Of a stretch of DNA of 64,000 nt, positions 17,641 through 27,001 are shown piece after piece (position 1 is the first letter of the stretch; each line of letters begins with the position of its first letter). Source of the stretch: Pseudoalteromonas sp. DL-6 (GTDB lineage: Bacteria > Pseudomonadota > Gammaproteobacteria > Enterobacterales > Alteromonadaceae); the NCBI RefSeq assembly GCF_004328665.1, contig NZ_CP019770.1, positions 930,001 to 994,000 of the forward strand, written 5' to 3'. The notes beneath the pieces are model-generated. The model worked only from the letters and a program-made list of their open reading frames with translations. It did no database searches and was not told the DNA's origin. Made by a program: the position numbers and the translations under genes.

Positions 17641-19368
17641 ATGAAAGGAGAATTAGCAAAAGTACCTGAGCAAAATGAGAGCAACCTAAAAGAAAGAGTG
17701 GTTAATCTCTCCAACAAATTAAACTTCGGCAACTCAGGTGACAGAAGTGTCGCGACCATTGCTCTACTAGCGACATTAGTAGCGGCTACTATAGTCCTTA
17801 TTTTATGGACCTCGGCTAAAAACTACGTACCGCTTTACGGTAATCAAGAAAGCTACGATAAAGCCAATATTTTAGAAATTTTAGATAAAGAACAAATCAC
17901 GTTCCGCATCGATACCGATAGCGGTAATATTTTAGTGCCGCAAGAAAAATTGGCTGATGCGCGAATCACGCTTGCGGCCAGAGGAATAAAAGCCTCTATG
18001 CCTGAGGGTATTGAGAATATTAGCGACAAAGTGTCTATGGGCACCAGTCAATTTATCGAATCTATGCAATACCAGCATGCCTTGGAAGGTGAGTTGGCAC
18101 GCACCATTATTAACATGCAAGGCATACGCAATGCGCGGGTGCACTTGGCAGTCCCTAAGCGTAGCTTGTTTGTTGGTCGTACTGAGCAAAAAACCGCAGC
18201 GTCTGTGATGGTTGATTTAGCGCCAGGACACGAACTTAAACCAGAGCAAGTGGAAGCCATTATTGCACTGATTATTGGCAGTGTGCCTGGGCTTGATTCT
18301 CGTTCTGTGTCGGTGGTGGATCAGCGTGGTAAATTACTCAGCGGCGACTTATTTGATACCACCCCAGTAGGCAAAGAAACCGATAAAAAGCTCGCCTTTA
18401 TTGAAAAAGTTGAGCGCAACATAGAGCAACGCGCCTCTATTATGTTGTTGCCAATTTTGGGTGAAGGTAATTTTAGAATTCAGGTTTCTAGTGATGTTGA
18501 TTTTAGTGTGGTTGAAGAAACACGTGAAATGGTTGACCCACAAAATGTATTAACACAAGAGTTTATTAAATCTGATAGCACCCTAGATCAGCTGGCGGCT
18601 GGTATTCCGGGCTCTTTAGCTAATGAGCCACCTGTGCCTAACGAACAAGCTGAAGATGAAAACAACGAGCGAACTTCACAACGAAATGAGAGTAAACGAC
18701 AGTTTGAAAATGGTCGCTCGGTAACTCATACCCAATTTGAAGTAGGCCGCATTAAAAACATGAGCTTATCGGTACTTATTAATGAGCAAGTAGCTGGAAC
18801 AGCTGATGGCTGGAGCGAAGAAAAGCTCGTCTCATTAGGTGAAATGGTAAAAAAGGCCACGGGGTTTAACGACGCACGCGGCGATCAATTCAACATTACT
18901 AGTTTTGCCTTTTTAGAACAAAAAATACTAGCCCCAGGTGAAGGTCTTGAATGGTGGCAAATGCCTGAGCTTAAAGAGTATGCCCGTTATATTGTGGGTA
19001 CTTTAATTAGTTTATTGCTGATTTTATTTGGTGTGCGCCCTTTAGTTAATCACTTAATAAAAGGTAAAAGTAACGAAGCAAACAATGCCATGGCAACCGC
19101 TGATAATGAGGTTAAATCAGCCTCTACAACAGAAAGACAAAGCAGTCCGCTTGATGATGCCATTAATGCTAAATCGCAAATAGAAAACTTAACCGGCAAA
19201 GAGGGCGCAAGCGAACATCAAAATATGTCGTTACCGCAAATAGGCAATGACTTTGAAGAACAAATAGCGCACATGCAGTTACTTGCTAACAAAGAAACCG
19301 AGCGTGTTACGTCGGTAATAAAATATTGGGTAGAACAAGGAGTTGAAATTGAATCAAGAAAAGCTTGA
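17641..19368 (+). CDS. fliF: Flagellar MS-ring protein FliF
   Basis: 575 residues. Membrane helices at about 43-62 and 443-462 flank a large periplasmic part with ring-building motifs (YQHALEGELARTI, IRNARVHLAVPKRSLF). The extreme C-terminus (about 540-572) is the FliG-binding segment. FliF forms the MS-ring that starts basal body assembly. Its end overlaps fliG by 20 bases. Confidence 0.95.
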   Translation: MKGELAKVPEQNESNLKERVVNLSNKLNFGNSGDRSVATIALLATLVAATIVLILWTSAKNYVPLYGNQESYDKANILEILDKEQITFRIDTDSGNILVPQEKLADARITLAARGIKASMPEGIENISDKVSMGTSQFIESMQYQHALEGELARTIINMQGIRNARVHLAVPKRSLFVGRTEQKTAASVMVDLAPGHELKPEQVEAIIALIIGSVPGLDSRSVSVVDQRGKLLSGDLFDTTPVGKETDKKLAFIEKVERNIEQRASIMLLPILGEGNFRIQVSSDVDFSVVEETREMVDPQNVLTQEFIKSDSTLDQLAAGIPGSLANEPPVPNEQAEDENNERTSQRNESKRQFENGRSVTHTQFEVGRIKNMSLSVLINEQVAGTADGWSEEKLVSLGEMVKKATGFNDARGDQFNITSFAFLEQKILAPGEGLEWWQMPELKEYARYIVGTLISLLLILFGVRPLVNHLIKGKSNEANNAMATADNEVKSASTTERQSSPLDDAINAKSQIENLTGKEGASEHQNMSLPQIGNDFEEQIAHMQLLANKETERVTSVIKYWVEQGVEIESRKA

Positions 19369-20368
19369 TAAAGGCTCACAATTACCGGCGTTAGATCGCG
19401 CCGCTATTTTATTGCTAAGTATGGGCGAGGAAAATGCCGCCAGTGTTATTCGTAAATTAGGCCGCCGTGAAGTACAGGCTATTTCTGAGCGCATGGCTAA
19501 AATTTCAAACGTTACTCAACAGGATGTTGCAGGCACCTTGAGTGAATTTTTTGATTGCTACCGCAATGAAAGTGGCGTCAATGGCGCGTCGCGTGTGTAT
19601 TTAGAGCGAGCACTTGATAAAGCTGTCGGCCGTAAGCTTGCCAAAACTATGCTTGATGATATTTATGGTGGTGCAATGAATGACGATTTACGTCGTTTAG
19701 AGTGGATCCCGCCAGAGCTTATTGTACGCTTTTTAGATCAGGAACATGTGCAAATGCAAGCGCTGTTTTTGGCCTTTTTACCCCCAGAGCAAGCCTCAGC
19801 CATTATTGTACTGTTTCCAGAATCGAAGCATGATGATTTACTGTATCGTATTGCCAGCCTTCGTGAAGTGAGCGAACACGTTATTGATGATGTGCGTTTA
19901 ACGCTTGAATCGTGTATTGAATTTGTTGGCCGCCAAGTAGGTGCACAAGTGAATGGTGTCGATAAAGCGGTAGAAATTATGAATCGTTACAACGGTAATA
20001 AGAGCCAAATTATCGAACTAATGAAAAAACATAACACTAACGTAGCTGATGAAATACAAGAGAAAATGTACGACTTTGATGGCTTAATTAAGCAAACAGA
20101 CGAGACACTAACCTTGTTGCTTAATGACATTCCAGATGAGTTATGGACGATGTCGTTAAAGGGTGTAAACAGTGAGTTTTTAGCGCGTGTTTTAGGTGCA
20201 TTACCTAAACGTTTAGCGCAGGTGTACCAACAACAAATTGATGGTTTAAGCGCGCAACCACTGAGCAAAGTGATTGCCGCCAGAAAAGAAATTATGTCGA
20301 TAGTAAGAGACATGAGCAAACAAGGTGATATTGAATATCGCTTATTTGAAGAAGAGACCGCAGGCTAA
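19349..20368 (+). CDS. fliG: Flagellar motor switch protein FliG
   Basis: 339 residues from TTG 19349, chosen because AGGAG (19338-19342) is 6 bases upstream; a TTG at 19343 would touch that site. N-terminal, middle (EHVQMQALFLAFLPPEQASAIIV) and C-terminal FliG domains are present. The C-terminal charged helix transmits stator force to the rotor. Confidence 0.93.
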   Translation: MNQEKLDKGSQLPALDRAAILLLSMGEENAASVIRKLGRREVQAISERMAKISNVTQQDVAGTLSEFFDCYRNESGVNGASRVYLERALDKAVGRKLAKTMLDDIYGGAMNDDLRRLEWIPPELIVRFLDQEHVQMQALFLAFLPPEQASAIIVLFPESKHDDLLYRIASLREVSEHVIDDVRLTLESCIEFVGRQVGAQVNGVDKAVEIMNRYNGNKSQIIELMKKHNTNVADEIQEKMYDFDGLIKQTDETLTLLLNDIPDELWTMSLKGVNSEFLARVLGALPKRLAQVYQQQIDGLSAQPLSKVIAARKEIMSIVRDMSKQGDIEYRLFEEETAG

Positions 20369-20370
20369 CT

Positions 20371-21003
20371 ATGAGTCAAGTATTTAGGTTTCCCACTTTA
20401 AATAAAAATGAGCAACATCAAACGCTGCAAGAGCGTTTAGATGCTGCTCAGCGTTTTGGTTTGCAACAGGGCTTTGAAAAAGGTCTTGCGCAGGGGGCAG
20501 CCGATAAGCAAAGTGAATTAGAGCAGCAAATGGAGCAACAAATAGAGCTACGGGTTGCTGAACGTCTTGAAGCGCAAAAAACACAGCTTATTGAACGTTT
20601 TAACACTTTATTTGATAAAGCTAATAATGAGCTACTTAACTTTAATGATGAGTTTAAACAAGACCTTGCCTTAATGATAAGCACCTTGGCTGAGCAAGTT
20701 ATCGACTGTGAGCTAAAAGTACGCCCCGAAATACGTACTCAGTTGATTGAAAAAGCTATTTCCTTACTTAGCGACCGTGATGTAATAACTAAAATTATGT
20801 TCGCAGGCTCTGATCGTCACTGTTTTGATGATGCACGTTTAGCTGAGTTTTCGGTGCCGACTTATTTTGACGAAGCTCTAAGCAGTGGCGATGTTGAATT
20901 GGTGGCAGAGCAACAAACACATCGATTTTCTTTTTCAGAGCGATTACAAAGCCTTTTGGATGAAGTGATACCTGAAATTTTAAAAGCGCAACCGCATGAC
21001 TAA
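20371..21003 (+). CDS. fliH: Flagellar export regulator FliH
   Basis: 210 residues: a Gln/Glu-rich coiled coil (about 10-90, with GFEKGLAQGAADK) and a C-terminal domain like V-ATPase subunit E. FliH dimers bind FliI and tether it to the C-ring. Two bases after fliG and overlapping fliI by 8. Confidence 0.88.
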   Translation: MSQVFRFPTLNKNEQHQTLQERLDAAQRFGLQQGFEKGLAQGAADKQSELEQQMEQQIELRVAERLEAQKTQLIERFNTLFDKANNELLNFNDEFKQDLALMISTLAEQVIDCELKVRPEIRTQLIEKAISLLSDRDVITKIMFAGSDRHCFDDARLAEFSVPTYFDEALSSGDVELVAEQQTHRFSFSERLQSLLDEVIPEILKAQPHD

Positions 21004-22345
21004 CCCACTTCATACTTGCTTAAAGTCTGCGCTGACAGCGCTAACCCCGCCTGAATTAGTTAAAAGCTATGGCCGCTTAACACGAGTTAATGGTTTAACG
21101 CTTACCGCTACCGGTGGGCAATTTGCTATGGGTGAAAAATACCAAGTAGAAAGTGTTGATGGCCACTGGTATGACGCTGAAGTAGTAGGTTTTAATCAAG
21201 ATGAAGCCTATTTAATGCCCCTGAAAAAAATACAAAATTTATATTCAGGTGGACGCGTTAGGCCAGTTATAAAAAACACTCATGTGGCTATTTCTGAAAA
21301 GTTATTAGGGCGTGTGCTCGATGCGCAAATGCAGCCGATTGATAACTTAGGCCCACTTGAACAAGACAGCACAAAAAACGCCAGTAAATTGGGTAACGAT
21401 TATTCTTTAACGCCGCTGGAGCGCAAAGGCGTTATCGAGCCGTTAGATGTGGGTATTCGCGCCATTAATAGCTTATTTAGTGTGGGAAAAGGCCAGCGTT
21501 TAGGGCTATTTGCAGGTTCGGGTGTAGGTAAAAGTAAGTTGCTTGGCATGATGACCCGCTTTACCTCTGCCGATGTGGTTATTGTAAGCCTTGTCGGTGA
21601 GCGTGGTTGGGAGGTAAAAGATTTTATTGAGCAAAGCCTTGGTAAAGAAGGCTTAAAAAAAGCCATTGTAATAGCATCGCCAGCAGACGATTCTCCCTTA
21701 TTGCGTATTAAGGCGGCCGAGCTTAGCCATAAATTGGCGGCCTATTTTAGAGATAAAAATTCAAATGTATTGCTGTTGATGGACTCATTAACCCGTTATG
21801 CGCAAGCACAGCGAGAAATTGGTTTATCGGTAGGTGAGCTGCCTGCATCCAAAGGATACCCGCCATCGGTATTTAGTAAATTGACTCAACTGGTCGAGAG
21901 TTCGGGTAATAGTGAAAAAAGCAAAGGCAGCATGACCGCCATTTATACAGTATTAGCTGAAGGCGATGATCAACAAGATCCAATAGCCGATAACGCCCGA
22001 GCAATTCTTGATGGCCATATAGTATTGGATCGCACCTTAGCAGAAAAGGGCCACTATCCGGCGATTAATATTGGTTCATCGATTAGCCGAGTAATGCCAA
22101 ATATAGTAAGTGATGAGCAGCTAAGCTTTTGTTATAAATTGAAAAAGCTTTATAGCCGCTATATGCAAGTGCATGAGCTTATTCCTTTAGGGGCGTATCA
22201 AGCAGGTAAAGATCCGGAACTCGATAGTGCGGTAAATTTGTACCCACAAATCGAATCATTTCTATGCCAAGGGTTGAACGAACAAGTGGATTTTTCACAG
22301 TCAATAACTCAATTAAATGCAGTGATGGGTAAACTGAATGCTTAA
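20996..22345 (+). CDS. fliI: Flagellum-specific export ATPase FliI
   Basis: 449 residues, full length. Walker A GSGVGKS (near residue 180), Walker B LLLMDSLTRYAQAQREI, and the catalytic glutamate in the VGERGWEV segment identify the F1-beta-like type III ATPase. It energises unfolding and delivery of substrates to FlhA. Confidence 0.96.
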   Translation: MTNPLHTCLKSALTALTPPELVKSYGRLTRVNGLTLTATGGQFAMGEKYQVESVDGHWYDAEVVGFNQDEAYLMPLKKIQNLYSGGRVRPVIKNTHVAISEKLLGRVLDAQMQPIDNLGPLEQDSTKNASKLGNDYSLTPLERKGVIEPLDVGIRAINSLFSVGKGQRLGLFAGSGVGKSKLLGMMTRFTSADVVIVSLVGERGWEVKDFIEQSLGKEGLKKAIVIASPADDSPLLRIKAAELSHKLAAYFRDKNSNVLLLMDSLTRYAQAQREIGLSVGELPASKGYPPSVFSKLTQLVESSGNSEKSKGSMTAIYTVLAEGDDQQDPIADNARAILDGHIVLDRTLAEKGHYPAINIGSSISRVMPNIVSDEQLSFCYKLKKLYSRYMQVHELIPLGAYQAGKDPELDSAVNLYPQIESFLCQGLNEQVDFSQSITQLNAVMGKLNA

Positions 22346-22754
22346 TAAATTTTTAGGATTACAACAACAAAAATTAGATAAAATGCTGGCCGAGCAAACT
22401 CAGTTGCAACAAAGAAGTAACCTAGAGCAGCAACGCTTATCGCAGCTTCAGCAGCACATAAACAGTATGGATAAAAACCAGCAAATGAGCTCGGCGCTGA
22501 GCTTACAAAATTTATCAGGGATGAAGCGTATTTTGTCTGGCTTATCGACGCAGCAACAAGCGCGCATTGATGATTCACAGCAAGATGAATTACGTCAGCA
22601 GCAAGCTTGTTTTAAGCAAATGAGCTTCACCAAAGGCATAGAAGGGATAGTGAGTAATAGGCATCGTGCTGATCAAAATAAAGCGCAGCAGCAAGAGGCT
22701 AAAACGTTAGATGAAATGATCAGCCAAGCACATAGTCGTACTCTGCATAAATAA
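22338..22754 (+). CDS. fliJ: Flagellar export stalk protein FliJ
   Basis: 138 residues, almost entirely coiled coil and very rich in Gln (LQQQKLDKMLAEQTQLQQR). Position after fliI, size and composition match FliJ, the stalk of the FliI hexamer. It overlaps fliI by 8 bases and ends the flagellar locus. Confidence 0.85.
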   Translation: MLNKFLGLQQQKLDKMLAEQTQLQQRSNLEQQRLSQLQQHINSMDKNQQMSSALSLQNLSGMKRILSGLSTQQQARIDDSQQDELRQQQACFKQMSFTKGIEGIVSNRHRADQNKAQQQEAKTLDEMISQAHSRTLHK

Positions 22755-22765
22755 CTGCTAATTTT

Positions 22766-22774
22766 TGCTACAAT
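22766..22774 (+). promoter_or_regulatory. Extended -10 promoter candidate for hrpB
   Basis: TGCTACAAT at 22766-22774 is an extended -10 box about 28 bases before the hrpB start. No clear -35 is seen. Confidence 0.35.
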
Positions 22775-22802
22775 GGCGGCAAAGTAATTTAGGGTAAATA
22801 GC

Positions 22803-25229
22803 GTGCTGCCGGTTCAAGAAATATATACTTCACTCATTGATGCTTTAAAAGCCAACCCAATCACCTTACTGCAAGCGCCGCCTGGTGCTGGTAAATCAAC
22901 ATGGTTGCCATTACAGCTTATGCGCGATGGGCATTATAAGCACATCGTCATGTTAGAGCCGCGGCGCTTGGCTGCAAGAAATATTGCTAACTATTTAGCG
23001 CACTGCCAAAATGAAACGCTAGGGCAAAGTGTCGGTTTACGGGTGCGAGGTGAAAGTAAAGTCAGCACACAAACTCGCCTTGAAATAGTTACCGAAGGCA
23101 TGCTTACGCGCATGTTACAAAATGATCCTGAGCTTAATGATGTTGATTTACTTATTTTTGATGAGTTTCATGAGCGTTCCATCGCAGCAGATACCGCACT
23201 GGCTTTTGCTTTAGAATCGCAAGCGGCACTGCGTGAAGATTTAACCATTATGTTGATGTCGGCCACCCTTGATAGCGAACGCTACACTGGGTTTTTTAAT
23301 TGCCCAGTAATTCAATCAAACGGGCGAAGTTACCCCATTGACGAAATATATTGCCCAATAAAAGATGAAAGCCGCTGGCTTGATGCTATTCCACCAATAA
23401 TAAAACAAGCACTCAATGAGCAAACAGGCAGTGCGCTGGTATTTTTACCCGGCCAGCGTGAAATACTGCGAGTGCAGCAAGCGCTGAGCGACTTGCCCAA
23501 TGATTGTATTGTTGCCACATTATTTGGCGAACAAGATAAAGCCAATCAACAAGCAGCAATTGCACCAGCGCCTCAAGGGATGAGAAAAGTAGTATTAACG
23601 ACCAATGTTGCCGAAACAAGTTTAACCATTGAAGGTATTAGAATTGTTGTTGATAGCGGCAAGCGCCGTGCAGCCAGCTTTAATTTAAAAACCGGTGTCA
23701 CTGAGCTCACTACGCAAAGTATATCGCGTTCATCGGCAGTACAACGCGCAGGGCGTGCAGGACGAATAGAACCAGGGGTTGTGTATCGGTTAGGTTCCAA
23801 ACAAACTTTTGAAAGACGAAACAGCCACGATAACCCTGATATTCTTACCTCAGATATTAGCCAACTGATGCTTGAGGCGAAGCAGTGGGGCGCAAGTATT
23901 AGTGAACTCACCTTACTTGACCCGCCGAGTGAGCAACAATCCAGCCAAGCTACTAATTTATTATCTATGCTTGAAGCCATAGATAGTAACGGTAAGCTCA
24001 CTACGCTGGGTAGTAAAATGTTGGGCTTTGGTGCCGATATTCGCTTAGCGCATATGTTATTAAAAGCGCAAATGTTAGAACCACAGTTAAGTGGGATTTA
24101 TCGCTTAGCTATTTATTTAGTGGCCTTACTAGAAAGCCGAGTTAGCACTGCCAATGAGCTCAACCTAGCACTGCATAGTCAACAGCAGCGTCCGCATCCT
24201 GTGTTTAAGCAGCAATTAAGTTATTGGTTAAAACGCTTAAAATTTATCGACAGGGGCACAGATTTAAACACTGAACATTTAAGTTTATTAGTATCGCTTG
24301 CCTACCCTGATCGCATCGCTAAAAAACGTGGCAATGGCTACTTATTAGCAAATGGCGCAGGGGCCGAGCTAAACCCTGACTACTGGCATAATGACGAATA
24401 CATAGCTATTGCCAGTATGGGCGGACATAAAGGCGGACGTATTTTTGCGGCCACGGCGCTAAATCCATTAGCGCTTAAAGAGTATTTACCGCATTTATTC
24501 ACTGAGTTGACCCGCTGCGAGTTTGATGAAAAAGCCGCTCGGTTTATTCATCAAGATGAAGTAAAACTTAGGGAAATTACCCTTAGTAGCCAACCAAGTA
24601 AACATAAGCTTGATAAAACAGAACGGGCCAAGGCATGGCTTAGTTTGTTTGCCAAACAGGGCTTTTCACTGTTTAACGAGCAAAAAGAAAGTGAGCAACT
24701 GCTTATTAGAATGTGCCTAGCTAGCAAATTGATGCCAGAACAGTTTCCTGTTACTAGTCAGCAGCAGCTAATTGACTCAGCAGGTGATTGGTTAGGGGTA
24801 TACCTTGAAGATATTAAAACCCTTGAGCAGCTTAAAAAGTTTAATTACTTTGAGGCACTACAAAACTGCTTCAATTGGCAACAGCAAAGCGAGCTTAAAT
24901 CTTTACTCCCACTGAGACTAACAGTACCAAGTGGTTCTAATATAAAGATTGAATACCAACTTGATGGCCCCGCCAAGCTTAGTGTGCGCATGCAAGAAGT
25001 ATATGGTTTAACCAGTACGCCTATGTTAGCTAACGGTAAATTAGCATTGCTAATGGAGTTGTTATCGCCAGGTAAGCGTTCACTACAGTTAACTCAAGAC
25101 TTAGCACATTTTTGGAATAGTAGTTACCGCGAGGTACAAAAAGAGATGAAAGGGCGCTACCCGAAGCATTTTTGGCCAGACGATCCTGCCAATAGCGTTG
25201 CCACTAATAGAGTAAAAAGCAGAATGTGA
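22803..25229 (+). CDS. hrpB: ATP-dependent RNA helicase HrpB
   Basis: 808 residues, the usual HrpB length, starting at GTG. Motifs: Walker A APPGAGKST, DEFHER (the HrpB form of the DEAH box), SATLDSER, and motif VI QRAGRAGR, followed by the HrpB-specific C-terminal domain (PKHFWPDDPAN). Its cellular role is poorly defined; it is a superfamily 2 RNA helicase. It is unrelated to flagella and lies 48 bases after fliJ. Confidence 0.96.
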   Translation: MLPVQEIYTSLIDALKANPITLLQAPPGAGKSTWLPLQLMRDGHYKHIVMLEPRRLAARNIANYLAHCQNETLGQSVGLRVRGESKVSTQTRLEIVTEGMLTRMLQNDPELNDVDLLIFDEFHERSIAADTALAFALESQAALREDLTIMLMSATLDSERYTGFFNCPVIQSNGRSYPIDEIYCPIKDESRWLDAIPPIIKQALNEQTGSALVFLPGQREILRVQQALSDLPNDCIVATLFGEQDKANQQAAIAPAPQGMRKVVLTTNVAETSLTIEGIRIVVDSGKRRAASFNLKTGVTELTTQSISRSSAVQRAGRAGRIEPGVVYRLGSKQTFERRNSHDNPDILTSDISQLMLEAKQWGASISELTLLDPPSEQQSSQATNLLSMLEAIDSNGKLTTLGSKMLGFGADIRLAHMLLKAQMLEPQLSGIYRLAIYLVALLESRVSTANELNLALHSQQQRPHPVFKQQLSYWLKRLKFIDRGTDLNTEHLSLLVSLAYPDRIAKKRGNGYLLANGAGAELNPDYWHNDEYIAIASMGGHKGGRIFAATALNPLALKEYLPHLFTELTRCEFDEKAARFIHQDEVKLREITLSSQPSKHKLDKTERAKAWLSLFAKQGFSLFNEQKESEQLLIRMCLASKLMPEQFPVTSQQQLIDSAGDWLGVYLEDIKTLEQLKKFNYFEALQNCFNWQQQSELKSLLPLRLTVPSGSNIKIEYQLDGPAKLSVRMQEVYGLTSTPMLANGKLALLMELLSPGKRSLQLTQDLAHFWNSSYREVQKEMKGRYPKHFWPDDPANSVATNRVKSRM

Positions 25230-25342
25230 TCACGCTTTCTTAACTTTACTTAATGTTAAATGTTGACCATGCAAATAACGAACTTTTTTGGGCGTTTTAC
25301 AAGCGACTAAGCTACTATTACTTTAATGCTGACATTTTACAG

Positions 25343-25355
25343 AGTAAGACTTACT
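25343..25355. promoter_or_regulatory. Palindrome upstream of the H-NOX gene
   Basis: AGTAAG-A-CTTACT is a perfect 13-base palindrome about 95 bases before the H-NOX start. It may be an operator. I cannot match it to a known regulator. Confidence 0.25.
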
Positions 25356-25449
25356 ACGCTAGTGTAAATATGAGCCGTAAGGTAGCGAGCGTTTGTAACT
25401 AATTGAAGGCGCAGCTAACAATCTAAAAGTGATAATAGAGGGAACATGC

Positions 25450-26001
25450 ATGAAAGGCGTTATCTTTAGAGGGCTTGAGGCACTGGTTATTGAAAAATGT
25501 GGCATGGCTGCATGGGACGACTTGCTTGAAAAAAATGCACCTGAAGGTCGTGTTTATATTTCTGCAGAAAGTTATCCAGATGAAGAAATAGTTGGTTTGG
25601 CACAAGATGTAGCAACTGCACTTTCTATGTCTATGCCAGAGGTATTAAAGGCCTTTGGAGAGTATTTGTTCTCTCATTTGAAGGGGCGTCATCCTAGTAT
25701 TGTTGCTAACTTTAATTGTTTTGCTGATCTTATTATTGGCATTGATAAAGTAATTCATGTTGAAGTAGCTAAGCTTTATCATGAGCCAAATTTACCTGAA
25801 ATTGACGCCCAAATTATTGAAGACGGGTTTATTTTAATGCGCTACAACTCTAAGCGACAGCTTTGTATGTGCGCTGAAGGGCTTATTTTTGGTGCTGCGT
25901 CTCATTATGGAGTCGATGTTAAACTTAACCATGCTCAGTGCATGCATGATGGGTTTGATTCGTGCTTAATTGAAGTAAACTATGGGACTCACCATGGCTG
26001 A
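25450..26001 (+). CDS. hnoX: H-NOX nitric oxide sensor (haem protein)
   Basis: From ATG 25450 (AGAGGG at 25437-25442) the product has 183 residues and starts MKGVIFRGLE, the classic H-NOX N-terminus. The proximal haem ligand is His103 (VIHVEVAKLY) and the YxSxR haem-propionate motif is Tyr132-Ser134-Arg136. Cys139, His161, Cys164 and Cys172 match the zinc/redox site known in Shewanella-type H-NOX proteins. The family binds NO and controls a partner kinase, which here overlaps by 8 bases. Confidence 0.95.
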   Translation: MKGVIFRGLEALVIEKCGMAAWDDLLEKNAPEGRVYISAESYPDEEIVGLAQDVATALSMSMPEVLKAFGEYLFSHLKGRHPSIVANFNCFADLIIGIDKVIHVEVAKLYHEPNLPEIDAQIIEDGFILMRYNSKRQLCMCAEGLIFGAASHYGVDVKLNHAQCMHDGFDSCLIEVNYGTHHG

Positions 26002-26953
26002 AGACGACTACAATTATAAAAAAGCGTATTTGCGCGAAAAATCAGCCAGAGATCAATTAGAAACCCTACTAGAAGACAAAACACGGGCATTATTTATTGC
26101 TAATCAAGAGCTGAAAGAAAAGCTCGAAACGGTCAAAAACCAACAAATAACTTTAATGCAAAGTGAAAAAATGGCCACGCTAGGCACACTCTCTGCTGGG
26201 ATGGCCCACGAAATAAATAACCCGCTTGCTTATATAACCAGTAATGTAGCAAGTATAAAATTTATAAAGCCCATGTTGGTTACGTTAATGACGGCAGCTC
26301 AACAATTTGTAGATAAATCGATTTCAGTATCGCAGTTAGAGTCTATTTTAGTTCAGCTCAATCAAGAGAACGATTTAAGCTTTATTGTGGACGATATAGA
26401 TGACTTAGTTGATGATACTCAAGAGGGCTTAGAGCGTATCGCTTATATTGTTAGCAACCTTGTCGACTTTGCGAGCCTAAAAGATAACGTAACAACAATG
26501 GCAGACATTACAGAATCATTAAATGGCACGCTAAAGTTACTCGACAACCAGTTAGGAACGTGTGCTATAGAGTTACATATAGAAAAAATACCTTTAACAC
26601 AGTGTAATTTATCATCGATGAAACAAGTATTTGTAAACTTATTAATTAATGCGAAACACGCCTGTGATAGCCAGTTCGATCAGCAGGGAAAAATCACCAT
26701 TAAGCTGTTTGCTAATAAAAATAATATTTATATTGAGGTGGCAGATAACGGCTGTGGGATGGATGGCGACATACTTAAACAAATATTCGATCCTTTCTTT
26801 ACTACTAAACCCGTAGGCCAAGGCACTGGTATGGGAATGGCTATAGTTTACAACATACTTAAAGAGCACAACGGAACTATAGAGGTTGAAAGTGAAGTTA
26901 ATAAGGGGTCTTTAATACGTTGTGTAATACCTATTTCAACAAAGTGCATGTAA
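25994..26953 (+). CDS. hnoK: H-NOX-associated soluble histidine kinase
   Basis: 319 residues from ATG 25994 (ATGGCTGA overlap with the H-NOX stop). There is no membrane segment. A coiled coil (about 10-58) leads to the H-box AHEINNPL with phospho-acceptor His72, then a HATPase domain with N-box NLLINAKHACDS, DNGCGM and the FDPFFTTKPVGQGTGMGMA loop. By analogy with HnoK/HahK, NO-bound H-NOX would inhibit its autophosphorylation. No response regulator is adjacent; the GGDEF protein downstream lacks a receiver domain. Confidence 0.92.
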   Translation: MAEDDYNYKKAYLREKSARDQLETLLEDKTRALFIANQELKEKLETVKNQQITLMQSEKMATLGTLSAGMAHEINNPLAYITSNVASIKFIKPMLVTLMTAAQQFVDKSISVSQLESILVQLNQENDLSFIVDDIDDLVDDTQEGLERIAYIVSNLVDFASLKDNVTTMADITESLNGTLKLLDNQLGTCAIELHIEKIPLTQCNLSSMKQVFVNLLINAKHACDSQFDQQGKITIKLFANKNNIYIEVADNGCGMDGDILKQIFDPFFTTKPVGQGTGMGMAIVYNILKEHNGTIEVESEVNKGSLIRCVIPISTKCM

Positions 26954-26977
26954 GCTTTAAACTTAAAGCTTACATGC
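26946..26977. repeat. Perfect 15-bp-arm inverted repeat at the end of the kinase gene
   Basis: GCATGTAAGCTTTAA (26946-26960) and its exact complement (26963-26977) are separated by 2 bases. The left arm contains the last codons and stop of the kinase gene. There is no U-tract, so it is not a normal terminator. It lies 24 bases before the next start. Confidence 0.7.
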
Positions 26978-27001
26978 AGCTGTACCTAAAATACAGAGCT
27001 T

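Noticed and set aside
22803-25229. hrpB as part of the flagellar operon
   Set aside because: It has its own extended -10 candidate, and the product is a general RNA helicase.
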